Numbered from the stretch's first letter, positions 18,701 to 29,552 are shown. The stretch is DNA of 64,000 nt from Ferranicluibacter quercicola (GCF_021168455.1 NZ_JAJOZR010000002.1:308255-372254), one strand, 5' to 3'. Numbers and translations: made by a program. Notes: generated from the sequence alone by a model not told the origin.

Positions 18701-18707
18701 CGGTTCG

Positions 18708-18728
18708 GGGGCCCTGCGGGGCCCCTTT
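18708..18728 (+). terminator. Rho-independent terminator after hemY
   Basis: A perfect GGGGCCC/GGGCCCC stem with a four-base loop is followed by TTT, seven bases after the hemY stop. It should end the hemC-hemD-Mic60-hemY transcript. Confidence 0.8.
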
Positions 18729-18823
18729 CCGCGTTTGTGGCGCGAATAGGGCTGGACCCGGCTTTCCGCCTCGTCTTTCCTGTCGGCATCAACGACCCTC
18801 CTTTCGTGAGCGCCGCGCAACCC

Positions 18824-19300
18824 ATGTTCGACCTTATCCGCACCTTCATCGACAGTCTCACCGGTGCCGAGCACCCGAACCCGATCGAGGCCGGCGATCC
18901 GCGCATCGCGATCGTCGCCCTCTGTATCCAGGTGATGGAGGCCGACGGGCATGCCGACGATATCGAGCGTCGCAAGCTGCGCTCGATGATCAAGGAACAT
19001 TACACGCTCGACGATGCGGCGCTCGATGCGCTGATCGCCGCCGGCGAGAATGCCGAGAGCGAGGCGATCGACTTCTTCCGCTTCACCTCCGATATCAAAC
19101 GGCACTTCAGCGAAGAGCAGCGCATCGATCTCGTCGGCATGCTGTGGGAGATCGTCTATGTGGACGGCGAGCGCAGCGAGATGGAAGATCACGTGATCTG
19201 GCGGATCGCCGACCTGCTCGGCGTTTCCGGCCGCGACCGCATCATGAAGCGGCAGGAAGCGGCGGCGAAATCCGACATCGTGGAGACGGCGGAGCACTGA
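18824..19300 (+). CDS. TerB family protein
   Basis: This is a 158-residue all-helical protein of the TerB/tellurite-resistance-like family (COG4103 type). It contains IVALCIQVMEADGHADDIERRKL and MLWEIVYVDGERSEMEDHVIW, the two acidic DG..D/E repeats that characterise the fold. I took the ATG at 18824 (MFDLIRTFIDSL); an in-frame GTG at 18806 is possible and neither has a clear ribosome site. No ter genes are nearby, so a tellurite role is not supported by context. Confidence 0.82.
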   Translation: MFDLIRTFIDSLTGAEHPNPIEAGDPRIAIVALCIQVMEADGHADDIERRKLRSMIKEHYTLDDAALDALIAAGENAESEAIDFFRFTSDIKRHFSEEQRIDLVGMLWEIVYVDGERSEMEDHVIWRIADLLGVSGRDRIMKRQEAAAKSDIVETAEH

Positions 19301-19308
19301 CCAAGACG

Positions 19309-20550
19309 CTACTGCTTCGTCTCGGGCGCATCCAGCGTGTCGATCCGGCGCAGCTGCGAGAAGCCGAGGGACCAGAGCACGGCCACCAGCAGCGTGCCGG
19401 CGCCGCCGATGACGACGGCGGGCACCGCGCCGAAGGCGGATGCCATCATGCCGGCCCGGAATTCGCCCAGCTCGTTCGACGCACCGACGAAGACCATGTT
19501 GACGGCGTTGACGCGGCCGCGCAGCTCGTCCGGCGTCCAGAGCGTGATCAGCGTTTCCCGCACATAGACCGAGATCATGTCGGAGGCGCCCATGATGACG
19601 AGCGCGACGATCGAGATCCATGGCGTGGCGGACAGGCCGAAGACCACGGTGGCAAGGCCGAAGAGGGCGACGCCCACGAACATCAGCACGCCGGCGCGAT
19701 GGCGGATGGGATGGGCGGCCAGCCACATGGCCATGCCGACCGCGCCGACGCCCGGCGCCGCGCGCAGGAGGCCGAGGCCCCAAGGGCCGAGATCGAGGAT
19801 ATCGCGGGCAAAGACCGGCATGAGGGCGATGGCGCCGCCCAGGAGCACGGCGAAAAGATCGAGCGAGATCGCGCCGAGCACGATCTTTTCCGCCCTGATG
19901 TAGCGGAAGCCGGCGGTGATCGCCTGCCAGCTCTGGGCCGTCTGGCTGGTCTTCTGCGCCGGCTTCGGGATGGCATAGACCATGACGACGCTGGCCGCGA
20001 AGAACAGGACGGCGACGCTGTAGGGAACGGCCGGTCCGAGCGCATAGATGAGGCCGCCGACGACGGGGCCGACGATCATCGCGGTCTGCCAGGAGGTGGA
20101 ATTCCAGGCGATCGCATTGGCGAGATCCCGCTCCGGCACGAGATTGGGCGCGAGCGACTGCGAGGCTGGCGCGAGGAAGGCCCTCTCGATCCCGAAGACG
20201 ACGAGGATCGTATAAACCGGCCACAGGGTGAACGTGCCGGTCAGAGTCAGGGCGAGGAGGGCCGCCGCGCAGAGCGTGCTCACGCCCATGCAGAGGCCCA
20301 TGATCATGCGCCTGTTGTAGCGGTCGGCGACCGAGCCGGTGCCGAGGATCAGCACCAGCGACGGCAGGAACTGGAAGAGACCGATGAGCCCGAGGTCGAA
20401 CGGATCGCGCGTCAGGTCGTAGATCTGCCAGCCGACGGAGACGCTGACGATCTGGATGGCGAAATAGGCGAGGAACCGGGCGAAGAAGTAGCGGCGATAC
20501 CCGACATGCCGGAAGGCGGCGTAGCGGTCTCCGGTTGCGACGATAGACAT
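19309..20550 (-). CDS. MFS transporter, EntS-like (MFS_3 group)
   Basis: This is a 413-residue integral membrane protein with about 12 helices. It starts with FRHVGYRRYFFARFLAYFA and has the MFS loop ADRYNRRMIMGLCMG between helices 2 and 3. WNSTSWQTAMIVGPVVGG and TPDELRGRVNAVNMVF are typical of the EntS/MFS_3 exporters, some of which export siderophores or drugs. The substrate is not visible. It converges with the TerB-like gene, with only eight bases between the two stops. Confidence 0.85.
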   Translation of the reverse strand: MSIVATGDRYAAFRHVGYRRYFFARFLAYFAIQIVSVSVGWQIYDLTRDPFDLGLIGLFQFLPSLVLILGTGSVADRYNRRMIMGLCMGVSTLCAAALLALTLTGTFTLWPVYTILVVFGIERAFLAPASQSLAPNLVPERDLANAIAWNSTSWQTAMIVGPVVGGLIYALGPAVPYSVAVLFFAASVVMVYAIPKPAQKTSQTAQSWQAITAGFRYIRAEKIVLGAISLDLFAVLLGGAIALMPVFARDILDLGPWGLGLLRAAPGVGAVGMAMWLAAHPIRHRAGVLMFVGVALFGLATVVFGLSATPWISIVALVIMGASDMISVYVRETLITLWTPDELRGRVNAVNMVFVGASNELGEFRAGMMASAFGAVPAVVIGGAGTLLVAVLWSLGFSQLRRIDTLDAPETKQ

Positions 20551-20815
20551 GAGCTGGTCTTTCCCGGCCTTTTCGTATCGGCCTCGTCTTGAGGGGCGCC
20601 GGCCTTTGCTCGCCTTGGCGCCGTCTTAAACATGTTGCGACACCGCGCGCGACGCAGGGTTGCCGCCTTCGCTGCCAGTGTCTACATGTCAGTCAACACC
20701 TGCACAATGCCGCGTTCCGGGAATCGGTTCGCGGGATGCTGTGCAGTCCTGAATGTTGGAACGACGGTCGCCCATCGCCGATGGCGCACGGCGGTCCAGG
20801 AACCGGAGGCCCGGC

Positions 20816-21118
20816 ATGCTCGCCGTCATCGCAACACTGAATTTCATCATCAATATCGCCTGGTTTCTCATCATCGCCTCGGCGATCTTCTCCTGGCTCT
20901 ATGCCTTCAACATCATCAATACGAACAATCAGGCGATCAGCATGATCGGCCGCTCGCTCTACCAGCTGACGGAGCCGCTCTATCGCCCGATTCGCCGGAT
21001 CCTGCCGAACATGGGCGGTGTCGATCTGTCGCCGCTGGTGGTGCTCGTCATCCTGTTCTTCCTGCAGCAGCTCCTGAACACGACGATCGCTCCGGCCCTG
21101 CTCGCGCCGCGCTACTGA
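20816..21118 (+). CDS. YggT family membrane protein
   Basis: The 100-residue product has two membrane helices (residues 1-30 and 72-92). The middle segment LYQLTEPLYRPIRRILPNMGGVDLSPLV is the YggT signature in which LTEP and the basic RPIRR are conserved. GGAGG precedes the ATG at 20816. YggT proteins are implicated in membrane homeostasis or cell-division-linked functions; no neighbour here explains its role. Confidence 0.9.
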   Translation: MLAVIATLNFIINIAWFLIIASAIFSWLYAFNIINTNNQAISMIGRSLYQLTEPLYRPIRRILPNMGGVDLSPLVVLVILFFLQQLLNTTIAPALLAPRY

Positions 21119-21142
21119 TCGACGTTTGCCGTTTCGGATATG

Positions 21143-21175
21143 AAAGCCCTTCGCGCGACCGCGTGAAGGGCTTTT
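21143..21175. terminator. Bidirectional terminator between yggT and the OFA transporter
   Basis: A ten-base-pair perfect stem, AAAGCCCTTC/GAAGGGCTTT, with a loop of 12, is followed by TT on the plus strand and mirrored by A/T on the minus side. It sits between two convergent stops (21118 and 21182) and can serve both. Confidence 0.85.
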
Positions 21176-21181
21176 TCGCGT

Positions 21182-22834
21182 TCAGCCGAAGAGCGCGAGG
21201 CTCGCCTTCACCGTGACCCAGACGCCCCAGGCGAGCGGCACGCCGACGCAGGCCCAGGCGAGAAGTGCCTTCGCATCGAGGCCACCCCGGCCGATGCCGA
21301 AGGAGCCGGACGGGCCGGCATTGACGGCGGCGGTCTTTGCCTGAAGCGCTGCGACCTCCGCGTCCTTCATGAACCATTTGTCGGCGAGCGGCCGGACGAA
21401 GGCATTGGCGACCAACCCAAGCGCCAGCATGCCGGCGAGGATGTACATGGTGGTGTTGTAGACCTGATCGCGCGGCAGTCCGGCGGCGATCTGCGCCTCG
21501 CGGATATAGTTGACCACGACCGGCCCGATGATGCCCGCCGTCGCCCAGGCCGTCAGCAGCCGGCCGTGGATGGCGCCGACGAACTGCGTGCCGAAGATAT
21601 CGGCGAGATAGGCGGGAATGGTGGCGAAGCCGCCGCCATACATCGACAGGATGATGCAGAGCATGCCGACGAAGAACAGCTTGCTCTGGATCCCGGCCGC
21701 CCAGGGCGCCAGGGCATAGAGGACGATGCCGATCAGGAAGAAGCAGAAATAGGTGTTCTTGCGCCCGATCCTGTCGGACAGCGAGGCCCAGAAGAAACGC
21801 CCGCCGATATTGAAGAGCGACAGAAGCCCGGTGAAGCCGGCAGCGATCGCGGCGACCCCCGCCAGCTGCTCTTTCGACATGTCGGTGAAGGCGACGCCCG
21901 GTGCGCCGATCAGCGCGCCGGCGAAGATCTCCTGCAGCATGGGCGAGGCCATGCCGATGACGCCGATGCCGGCGGAGACGTTGAGGCAGAGCACGGCCCA
22001 GATCAGCCAGAACTGCTTCGTCTTGTGCGCGTCGCGCAGATGCACGTGGCGCGTGGTGATCATGCTGCTCTTGGCGGCGGGCGGGGTCCAGCCTTCCGGG
22101 CGCCAGCCGGCGGGCGGGATGCGGTAGCCGAAGGCGCCGGCCAGCATGAAGACGAGATAGCCGAGCGCCATCACCACGAAGGTCTGCCAGACGCCGACCG
22201 ACGTGTCCGAACGGAAATGCGTCATCAGGATATTGGCGAGCGGCGCGCCGATCATGGCGCCGCCGCCAAAGCCCATGATCGCCATGCCCGTCGCCATGCC
22301 GCGCCGGTCGGGAAACCATTTGATGAGGGTGGAGACGGGCGAGATATAGCCGAGGCCAAGCCCGATGCCGCCGATGACGCCCGCACCGAGCCACATCAGC
22401 CAGAGCTGGTGCGTTGCGACGCCGAGAGCGGCGATGAGGATGCCGCCGCACCAGCAGAAGGCCGAGACGGTCGCGGCCTTGCGCGGACCGACCTTCTCCA
22501 GCCAGCCGCCCCAGATGGCCGCGGACGAGCCGAGCAGCACGAAGAACAGCGTGTAGATCCAGCCGAGATCGCTCACCCGCCAGTCGCAGGTGGTGGTGAA
22601 GAGGGCGGAGCCGAGCGTGAGATCGGCGCAGGCCGCGGGTGCGGAGATGCCGATCGCCTTCGACAGGGGCAGCCAGAAGACGCTGAAGCCATAGGCCATG
22701 CCGATGCAGAGATGGATGGCAAGCGCTGCCGGCGGCACCAGCCAGCGGTTGAAGCCGGGTTTCGCAATGATGCGTTCCCGGTCGAGCAGTCCCGCAGACG
22801 CGGGAATGCCGAGTGGTTGCGTCGTTGCCGACAT
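21182..22834 (-). CDS. OFA family MFS transporter (oxalate/formate antiporter-like)
   Basis: This 550-residue transporter of the OFA group of the major facilitator superfamily includes the OxlT oxalate/formate antiporter. It has 12 or more helices: HLCIGMAYGFSVFWLPLS in helix 1, GWIYTLFFVLLGSSAAIWGGWLEKVGPRK with the MFS loop, GLGLGYISPVSTLIKWFPDRRGMATG and GGRFFWASLSDRIGRKNTYF. It has a strong ribosome site, GAGGAGG. It lies 111 bases downstream of fdsD on the same strand, so it may feed formate to, or be co-expressed with, the formate dehydrogenase. The substrate remains unproven. Confidence 0.85.
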   Translation of the reverse strand: MSATTQPLGIPASAGLLDRERIIAKPGFNRWLVPPAALAIHLCIGMAYGFSVFWLPLSKAIGISAPAACADLTLGSALFTTTCDWRVSDLGWIYTLFFVLLGSSAAIWGGWLEKVGPRKAATVSAFCWCGGILIAALGVATHQLWLMWLGAGVIGGIGLGLGYISPVSTLIKWFPDRRGMATGMAIMGFGGGAMIGAPLANILMTHFRSDTSVGVWQTFVVMALGYLVFMLAGAFGYRIPPAGWRPEGWTPPAAKSSMITTRHVHLRDAHKTKQFWLIWAVLCLNVSAGIGVIGMASPMLQEIFAGALIGAPGVAFTDMSKEQLAGVAAIAAGFTGLLSLFNIGGRFFWASLSDRIGRKNTYFCFFLIGIVLYALAPWAAGIQSKLFFVGMLCIILSMYGGGFATIPAYLADIFGTQFVGAIHGRLLTAWATAGIIGPVVVNYIREAQIAAGLPRDQVYNTTMYILAGMLALGLVANAFVRPLADKWFMKDAEVAALQAKTAAVNAGPSGSFGIGRGGLDAKALLAWACVGVPLAWGVWVTVKASLALFG

Positions 22835-22945
22835 GGTGGTCCTCCTCCTCTACGCCCCTCCTCGGGCGGTTGGTCTGCGTCGTCGCAGGCACTTCCAAGG
22901 ATCCGCAGCCTCCACACCGCAGATCCCTCGCGCCTGCGCGGGGTC

Positions 22946-23326
22946 TTACGTCGTCTCCGGCATGTTCGGCTCGGACAGCGATTCGCCGGCCGCGGTCCCC
23001 TTGCCGCCGGGCGCGCCGCGTGCGGCATCCGCGCCAAGGCCTACGGCATCCTCTTTCGAATGCGGTCGCTTGATCAGCGGGGCGGCGGCCAGAACCAGCG
23101 GATCGAAGCCGGCATCTCCCTGTTCGATCAGCGCGAAGAAGGCGCCGCGCATGCGCGGCTCCCAGAACTTGTTGATATGGATGGCGACGCCGGCCGGCCC
23201 GTCCTCGTGCGGTTGCGAGCGGAAGAAGGTGGCGATCTGGTTGGCCATGCGCACGAGCTTGGCGTTCGTGCCCTGTCGCGGTCCGTCTTCGCCGGGATGG
23301 GTGTTCTGCGCGTTCTCAGGCGACAT
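22946..23326 (-). CDS. fdsD: Formate dehydrogenase subunit delta
   Basis: FdsD is a small subunit or accessory factor needed for active molybdenum NAD-dependent formate dehydrogenases. The 126-residue product contains KLVRMANQIATFFRSQPHE, GVAIHINKFWEPRMRGAF and FDPLVLAAAPLIKRP, the FdsD signature. Its C-terminal 30 residues are a Gly/Ala/Glu-rich tail. The ATG at 23326 overlaps the end of fdhD by 11 bases. Confidence 0.92.
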   Translation of the reverse strand: MSPENAQNTHPGEDGPRQGTNAKLVRMANQIATFFRSQPHEDGPAGVAIHINKFWEPRMRGAFFALIEQGDAGFDPLVLAAAPLIKRPHSKEDAVGLGADAARGAPGGKGTAAGESLSEPNMPETT

Positions 23327-24182
23327 GGCTCGTCCTCTCCTCGGCGTGGACGATGCGGTCCGCATGCGTGAAAACCTCGAACTCCTCGCCGCGCACCAGC
23401 GCCACCAGCGTCATGCCTGCTTTTTCGGCGGTGCGGATGGCCAGCGCCGTCGGCGCGGAGATGGCGATGATGAAGGGGCTGCCGAGAATGGCCGTCTTCT
23501 GGACCATCTCGACGGACACCCGGCTCGTGACGACGACGGCACCGTCCGTACCCTTGTATCCCTGGCGGGCTGCGGCGCCGGCCAGCTTGTCGAGCGCATT
23601 GTGCCGGCCGACATCCTCGCGCACCGCGACCAGACCCTGGCCGGGCGTATAGAAGCCGGCGCCGTGGACGGCACGCGTCTCGGCATGAAGCGGCTGCCGC
23701 GTGTTCAGCAGGGCGACGGCTTGCGCGATCTCGCCCGGCGTCAAGCCGAGGCTGGAGGCGGAGACGGAGGGTGTCTCGCGCACGGCCTGCTCCAGCGATT
23801 CGATGCCGCAGAGACCGCAGCCGACGGGTCCGGCCATGTGCCGGCGGCGGGTGACCAGCGCCTCGTGCCGCGCGTCGCGCAGGGTGATCTGCAGGTCGTA
23901 GCCGTCCGGCGTCTCCACGGCCTCGATGCCCTCGATGTCGGCGGGATCGGCAATGATGCCTTCCGTGAGGCTGAAGCCGGTGGCGAAATCCTCGAAATCC
24001 GCGGGCGTCGCCATCATCACCGCATGGGTGGAGCCGCCATAGCTGAAGGCAACGGGCGTCTCCTCGGGAACGATGCGGGTGGCCGGGCGGATGCGACCGT
24101 TGCGGCGGGAAAGCTGCGGCACGGTGCGGGCGAGGGGCGTGGCGGTGGATGGGATCACTTCGGTGTGGGTCATGGGCATCAT
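23316..24182 (-). CDS. fdhD: Formate dehydrogenase accessory sulfurtransferase FdhD
   Basis: FdhD passes sulfur to the bis-MGD molybdenum cofactor of formate dehydrogenase. The 288-residue product has the conserved EETPVAFSYGG, GFSLTEGII and the active CxxC at Cys122 and Cys125 (GCGLCG). AREDVGRHNALDKL reads here as VREDVGRHNALDKL, a hallmark of the family. Adjacent ATG codons at 24182, 24179 and 24173 leave the exact start open by a few residues. It lies between fdsA and fdsD. Confidence 0.95.
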   Translation of the reverse strand: MMPMTHTEVIPSTATPLARTVPQLSRRNGRIRPATRIVPEETPVAFSYGGSTHAVMMATPADFEDFATGFSLTEGIIADPADIEGIEAVETPDGYDLQITLRDARHEALVTRRRHMAGPVGCGLCGIESLEQAVRETPSVSASSLGLTPGEIAQAVALLNTRQPLHAETRAVHGAGFYTPGQGLVAVREDVGRHNALDKLAGAAARQGYKGTDGAVVVTSRVSVEMVQKTAILGSPFIIAISAPTALAIRTAEKAGMTLVALVRGEEFEVFTHADRIVHAEERTSHVA

Positions 24183-24231
24183 CTAAGCGCGATCCCCGCT
24201 CTGTCCACCGTCCGGCCGTTTGCCGCGGGTC

Positions 24232-27111
24232 TCATTCCGCAGCCTCGAGCTTGGCGGCGATGCGGCGCGACCGGCGGGCCTGGTCTTCATATTCGGCCTG
24301 CCATTCCGACGGGCCGTTCGAAGGCGAGATCTGCACGGCGGTGACCTTGTATTCCGGGCAGTTTGTGGCCCAGTCGGAAAAGTCCGTGGTGATGACGTTT
24401 GCCTGTGTCGTCGGGTGGTGGAATGTGGTGTAGACGACGCCGGTCGCAACCCGGTCCGTGATCAGCGCGCGCAGCGTCGTGTCGCCCGAGCGGCTCGCCA
24501 GCCGCACCCAGTCGCCGTCGCGAATGCCGCGCAGCTCGGCATCGTGCGGGTGGATCTCCAGCCGGTCCTCCTCGTGCCAGACGACGTTTTCGGTGCGCCG
24601 CGTCTGCGCGCCGACATTGTACTGGCTGAGGATGCGGCCGGTGGTCAGAAGCAGCGGGAAGCGCGGGCCGGTCTTCTCGTCGGTCGCGACATATTCCGTG
24701 CGGATGAACTTGCCCTTGCCGCGCACGAAGCCGTCGACATGCATGATCGGCGACCCCTCGGGCGCCGCCTCGTTGCAGGGCCATTGCACGGAGCCCTTTT
24801 CCTCCAGATAGGCGTAGGAGACCTTCGCGAAGCTCGGCGTCGTCGCGGCGATCTCGTCCATGATCTGCGACGGGTGGGTGTAGGTCCACGAGAGGCCCAT
24901 GGCGCGGGCGAGGTTCTGCGTCACCTCCCAGTCGGCATAGCCGTTGCGCGGGGTCATCACCTTGCGGACGCGGTTGATGCGGCGTTCGGCATTGGTGAAG
25001 GTGCCGTCCTTCTCGAGGAAGGTCGAGCCCGGCAGGAAGACGTGGGCGTAGTTCGCCGTTTCGTTGAGGAACAGGTCCTGCACGACGACGCATTCCATCG
25101 CGGCGAGGCCGGCCGCGACGTGCTTGGTATCCGGGTCGGACTGGAGAATGTCCTCGCCCTGGATATAGAGCCCCTTGAAGGAGCCATCGACGGCGGCATC
25201 CAGCATGTTGGGAATGCGCAGGCCCGGCTCGTCGGAGATCGTCACGCCCCAGAGTTTTTCGAAGATATCGCGGGTGGCGTCGTCCGACACATGACGATAG
25301 CCCGGCAGCTCGTGGGGGAAGGAGCCCATATCGCAGGAGCCCTGCACATTGTTCTGCCCGCGCAGCGGGTTCACGCCGACGCCGGGGCGGCCGATATTGC
25401 CGGTCGCCATGGCCAGATTGGCGATCGCCATGACGGTGGTGGAGCCCTGGCTGTGCTCGGTGACCCCAAGGCCGTAATAGATCGAGCCATTGCCGCCCGT
25501 GGCAAACAGGCGGGCAGCACCCCGGAGCGCGTCAGCCGGCACGCCGGTGAGCGCTTCGGTCGCTTCCGGGCTGTGGCGCTCTTCGGAAACGAAGCCGGCC
25601 CAGTCCTCGAACTCCGACCAGTCGCATCGGTTGCGGATGAAGTTCTCGTCGCAGAGGCCCTCGGTGACGATGACATGGGCGAGCGCCGTGACGACGGCGA
25701 CATTGGTGCCGGGCCGCAGCGGCAGGTGGAAGGCTGCCTCCACATGGGGCGAGCGGACGAGATCGATGCGGCGGGGATCGATGACGATCAGCTTCGCGCC
25801 TTGCTGCAGCCGCTTCTTCAACCGCGAGCCGAACACGGGATGGCCGTCGGTCGGGTTGGCGCCGATGACGATGACGACATCGGTCTGTTCGACCGAATCG
25901 AAGTTCTGCGTGCCGGCCGAAGTGCCGAAGGCCTGGCCGAGGCCATAGCCGGTCGGCGAGTGGCAGACGCGGGCGCAGGTATCGACATTGTTGTTGCGAA
26001 AGCCCGCGCGGATCAGCTTCTGGACCAGATAGGTCTCCTCATTGGTGCAGCGCGAGGAGGTGATGCCGCCGATCGACTCGCGGCCGTACTGGTACTGGAT
26101 GCGGCGGAACTCGGCCGCCGTGTGGGCAAGCGCCTCCTCCCAGCTGACCTCCCGCCAGGGGTCGGTCACCTTTTCGCGGATCATCGGATGGAGGATGCGC
26201 TCCTTGTGGGTGGAGTAGCCATAGGCGAAGCGGCCCTTGACGCAGGAATGACCGCGATTGGCTTGGCCGTCCTTCCACGGCACCATGCGCACCAGCTCCT
26301 CGCCCCGCATTTCCGCCTTGAAGGAACAGCCGACGCCGCAATAGGCGCAGGTGGTGACGACCGAATGCTCCGGCTGGCCGATGGATATGACGGATTTTTC
26401 GGTGAGCGTCGCGGTGGGACAGGCCTGCACGCAGGCGCCGCAGGAGACGCATTCCGAGGACAGAAAATCCTCGTGCTGGCCGGGCGAAACGCGGCTCTCG
26501 AAGCCACGGCCCTCGATGGTCAGTGCAAACGTGCCCTGCACCTCCTCGCAGGCCCGCACACAGCGCGAACAGACGATGCATTTGGACGGGTCGTAGGTGA
26601 AGTAGGGGTTGGATTCGTCCTTCGGCATCCAGCGGGCATTGGTGCCGTCGCCATCGCGCGCCTTCACGTGGTTGTTGCCGTCATAACCGTAGCGCACGTC
26701 GCGCAGGCCGACCGCACCGGCCATGTCCTGCAGTTCGCAATCGCCGTTCGCCGCGCAGGTCAGACAGTCGAGCGGGTGGTCGGAAATATAAAGCTCCATC
26801 ACGCCCTTGCGGATGTCCTTCAGCCGCGCCGTCTGGGTGTGGACGACGAGGCCCGGCGCGACCGGGGTCGTGCAGGAGGCCGGCGTGCCGTTGCGCCCGT
26901 CGATCTCGATCAGACAGAGCCGACAGGAGCCGAAGGCATCGACCATATCCGTCGCGCAGAGCTTCGGCACCTGAATGCCCGCCTCCATCGATGCGCGCAT
27001 GATGGAGGTTCCCTCGGGCACGGTGATTTCGCGACCGTCAATGGTCAGCGTCACCAGCTTTTCCGCGCGGGAGGCGGGGGTGCCGAAATCGGTTTCAGGA
27101 ACGAGAAGCAT
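24232..27111 (-). CDS. fdsA: NAD-dependent formate dehydrogenase, molybdenum subunit alpha
   Basis: This is the catalytic subunit of a soluble molybdenum formate dehydrogenase that oxidises formate to CO2. The 959-residue product has an N-terminal 2Fe-2S ferredoxin domain (CATDMVDAFGSCRLC), a His/Cys cluster (DHPLDCLTCAANGDC), and two 4Fe-4S ferredoxin motifs (CIVCSRCVRAC, CVSCGACVQAC). The 4Fe-4S/molybdopterin domain (CAYCGVGC) then runs to a C-terminal molydopterin-binding domain. The molybdenum ligand is a cysteine, not selenocysteine, near residue 380 (RVCHSPTG). The ATG at 27111 follows GGAG; the frame extends 23 codons further into the palindromic repeat but that is unlikely to be translated. 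Confidence 0.97.
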   Translation of the reverse strand: MLLVPETDFGTPASRAEKLVTLTIDGREITVPEGTSIMRASMEAGIQVPKLCATDMVDAFGSCRLCLIEIDGRNGTPASCTTPVAPGLVVHTQTARLKDIRKGVMELYISDHPLDCLTCAANGDCELQDMAGAVGLRDVRYGYDGNNHVKARDGDGTNARWMPKDESNPYFTYDPSKCIVCSRCVRACEEVQGTFALTIEGRGFESRVSPGQHEDFLSSECVSCGACVQACPTATLTEKSVISIGQPEHSVVTTCAYCGVGCSFKAEMRGEELVRMVPWKDGQANRGHSCVKGRFAYGYSTHKERILHPMIREKVTDPWREVSWEEALAHTAAEFRRIQYQYGRESIGGITSSRCTNEETYLVQKLIRAGFRNNNVDTCARVCHSPTGYGLGQAFGTSAGTQNFDSVEQTDVVIVIGANPTDGHPVFGSRLKKRLQQGAKLIVIDPRRIDLVRSPHVEAAFHLPLRPGTNVAVVTALAHVIVTEGLCDENFIRNRCDWSEFEDWAGFVSEERHSPEATEALTGVPADALRGAARLFATGGNGSIYYGLGVTEHSQGSTTVMAIANLAMATGNIGRPGVGVNPLRGQNNVQGSCDMGSFPHELPGYRHVSDDATRDIFEKLWGVTISDEPGLRIPNMLDAAVDGSFKGLYIQGEDILQSDPDTKHVAAGLAAMECVVVQDLFLNETANYAHVFLPGSTFLEKDGTFTNAERRINRVRKVMTPRNGYADWEVTQNLARAMGLSWTYTHPSQIMDEIAATTPSFAKVSYAYLEEKGSVQWPCNEAAPEGSPIMHVDGFVRGKGKFIRTEYVATDEKTGPRFPLLLTTGRILSQYNVGAQTRRTENVVWHEEDRLEIHPHDAELRGIRDGDWVRLASRSGDTTLRALITDRVATGVVYTTFHHPTTQANVITTDFSDWATNCPEYKVTAVQISPSNGPSEWQAEYEDQARRSRRIAAKLEAAE

Positions 27112-27171
27112 GGGGGTCTCCTGAAAGATGCGGGTGCGGTGTGGTGGTGTGGGCGGTGTTGCCGTGGGGTT

Positions 27172-27311
27172 GCCCCTCATCCGCCTGCCGGCACCTTCTC
27201 CCCATCAGGATGGGGAGAAGGGACGGGTGGCGCGATTTTGCCCTGTTCGAAAACGGCGAGCAGGCCACGTCCTCTCTCCCCGCATGCGGGGAGAGAGTTA
27301 GGGTGAGGGGC
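27172..27311. repeat. Palindromic intergenic element of the RIME type
   Basis: This 140-base element between fdsB and fdsA is bounded by inverted ends GCCCCTCA and TGAGGGGC. It holds two perfect hairpins: 13 base pairs at 27194-27221 (CCTTCTCCCCATC, loop AG) and 12 base pairs at 27272-27297 (CTCTCTCCCCGC, loop AT). The layout and the CTCCCC-rich arms match the Rhizobium-specific intergenic mosaic elements. In the transcript both hairpins would lie between the fdsB stop and the fdsA start, where they could alter mRNA stability or relative expression. Confidence 0.8.
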
Positions 27312-27345
27312 TGCCCACGAGCCACTGCGGTGTTGAACGCATTCA

Positions 27346-28910
<1,565 letters not shown>

Positions 28911-28914
<4 letters not shown>

Positions 28915-29390
28915 GCGCCCACCTCCGCCAGAAGCGTGTCGAGCCCCTCGGCGTCCAGCCGCCCGTGCACCGCGCCGTCCAGCATGGCGGCGGGTGCGGT
29001 GGAACAGAGCCCGAGACAGAAGACCGGCTCCAGCGTCACCACGCCGTCCGCTGTCGTCTGGTGGAAATCGATGCCGAGGCGGTTTTTCGCCCGTTCGCCC
29101 AGACGGTCGCCGCCCATGGCCTGGCACGCCTCTGCGCGACAGAGTTTCAGCACATGCCGCCCTGCGGGATGGCTGCGGTAGTCGTGGTAGAAGGTGACGA
29201 CGCCGTGAACCTCGGCGCGCGACAGGTTCAGCCCCGTGGCGATCATCGGAACGGCCTCATTCGGAACATGCCCGAACGTGTGCTGCACGGCATGCAGGAT
29301 CGGCAGCAGCGGGCCTTCCAGATGCTTCATATCGGAAACGATCTCGGCGACGCTCGTGGCGAGGTCGCTGCTGACACGGTGTCGATCCAC
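28911..29390 (-). CDS. fdsG: Formate dehydrogenase subunit gamma (2Fe-2S, NuoE-like)
   Basis: FdsG is the NuoE-like 2Fe-2S subunit of the formate dehydrogenase. The 159-residue product has HAVQHTFGHVPNEAVPMIA, RAEVHGVVTFYHDYR and the four cluster cysteines in CRAEACQAMGG and CLGLCSTAP. I start it at the GTG at 29390, which has a perfect AGGAGGA seven bases upstream. It is the first structural gene after the LysR regulator. Confidence 0.94.
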
Positions 29391-29535
29391 CCGGCTCCTC
29401 CTGATCTGTCCGCGACGCGCCGGCGATGTCGCCGGCCTCCTCCAAGCGGGTCCTGTCGAGGAGACGGAAACCTGGCGTCGGCTGGCAAAGGTCTCAGAGA
29501 TGGCGCGCGCGCGCAATATGGAAGAACCGTGGAGC

Positions 29536-29552
29536 GATAGAGGATCTCTATC
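29536..29552. promoter_or_regulatory. Inverted repeat, candidate LysR operator for the fds operon
   Basis: GATAGAG-GAT-CTCTATC has perfect seven-base arms around a three-base spacer. It overlaps the last codons of the LysR gene and lies about 146 bases upstream of the fdsG start, a usual place for a LysR recognition site of an activated promoter. The link to this regulator is inference. Confidence 0.45.

Noticed and set aside
18824..19300. Tellurite resistance operon
   Set aside because: Only a single TerB-like protein is present, without other ter genes. The family name does not establish tellurite function.
15791..20224. An approximately 1,480-codon minus-strand frame across the hem operon
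   Set aside because: It crosses hemY, the terminator and the MFS gene in another frame. The overlapping genes all have clear domains and this one has none.
24220..27306. An approximately 1,030-codon plus-strand frame opposite fdsA
   Set aside because: It runs antisense to a well-defined molybdoenzyme and into the palindromic repeat. No protein-like features.
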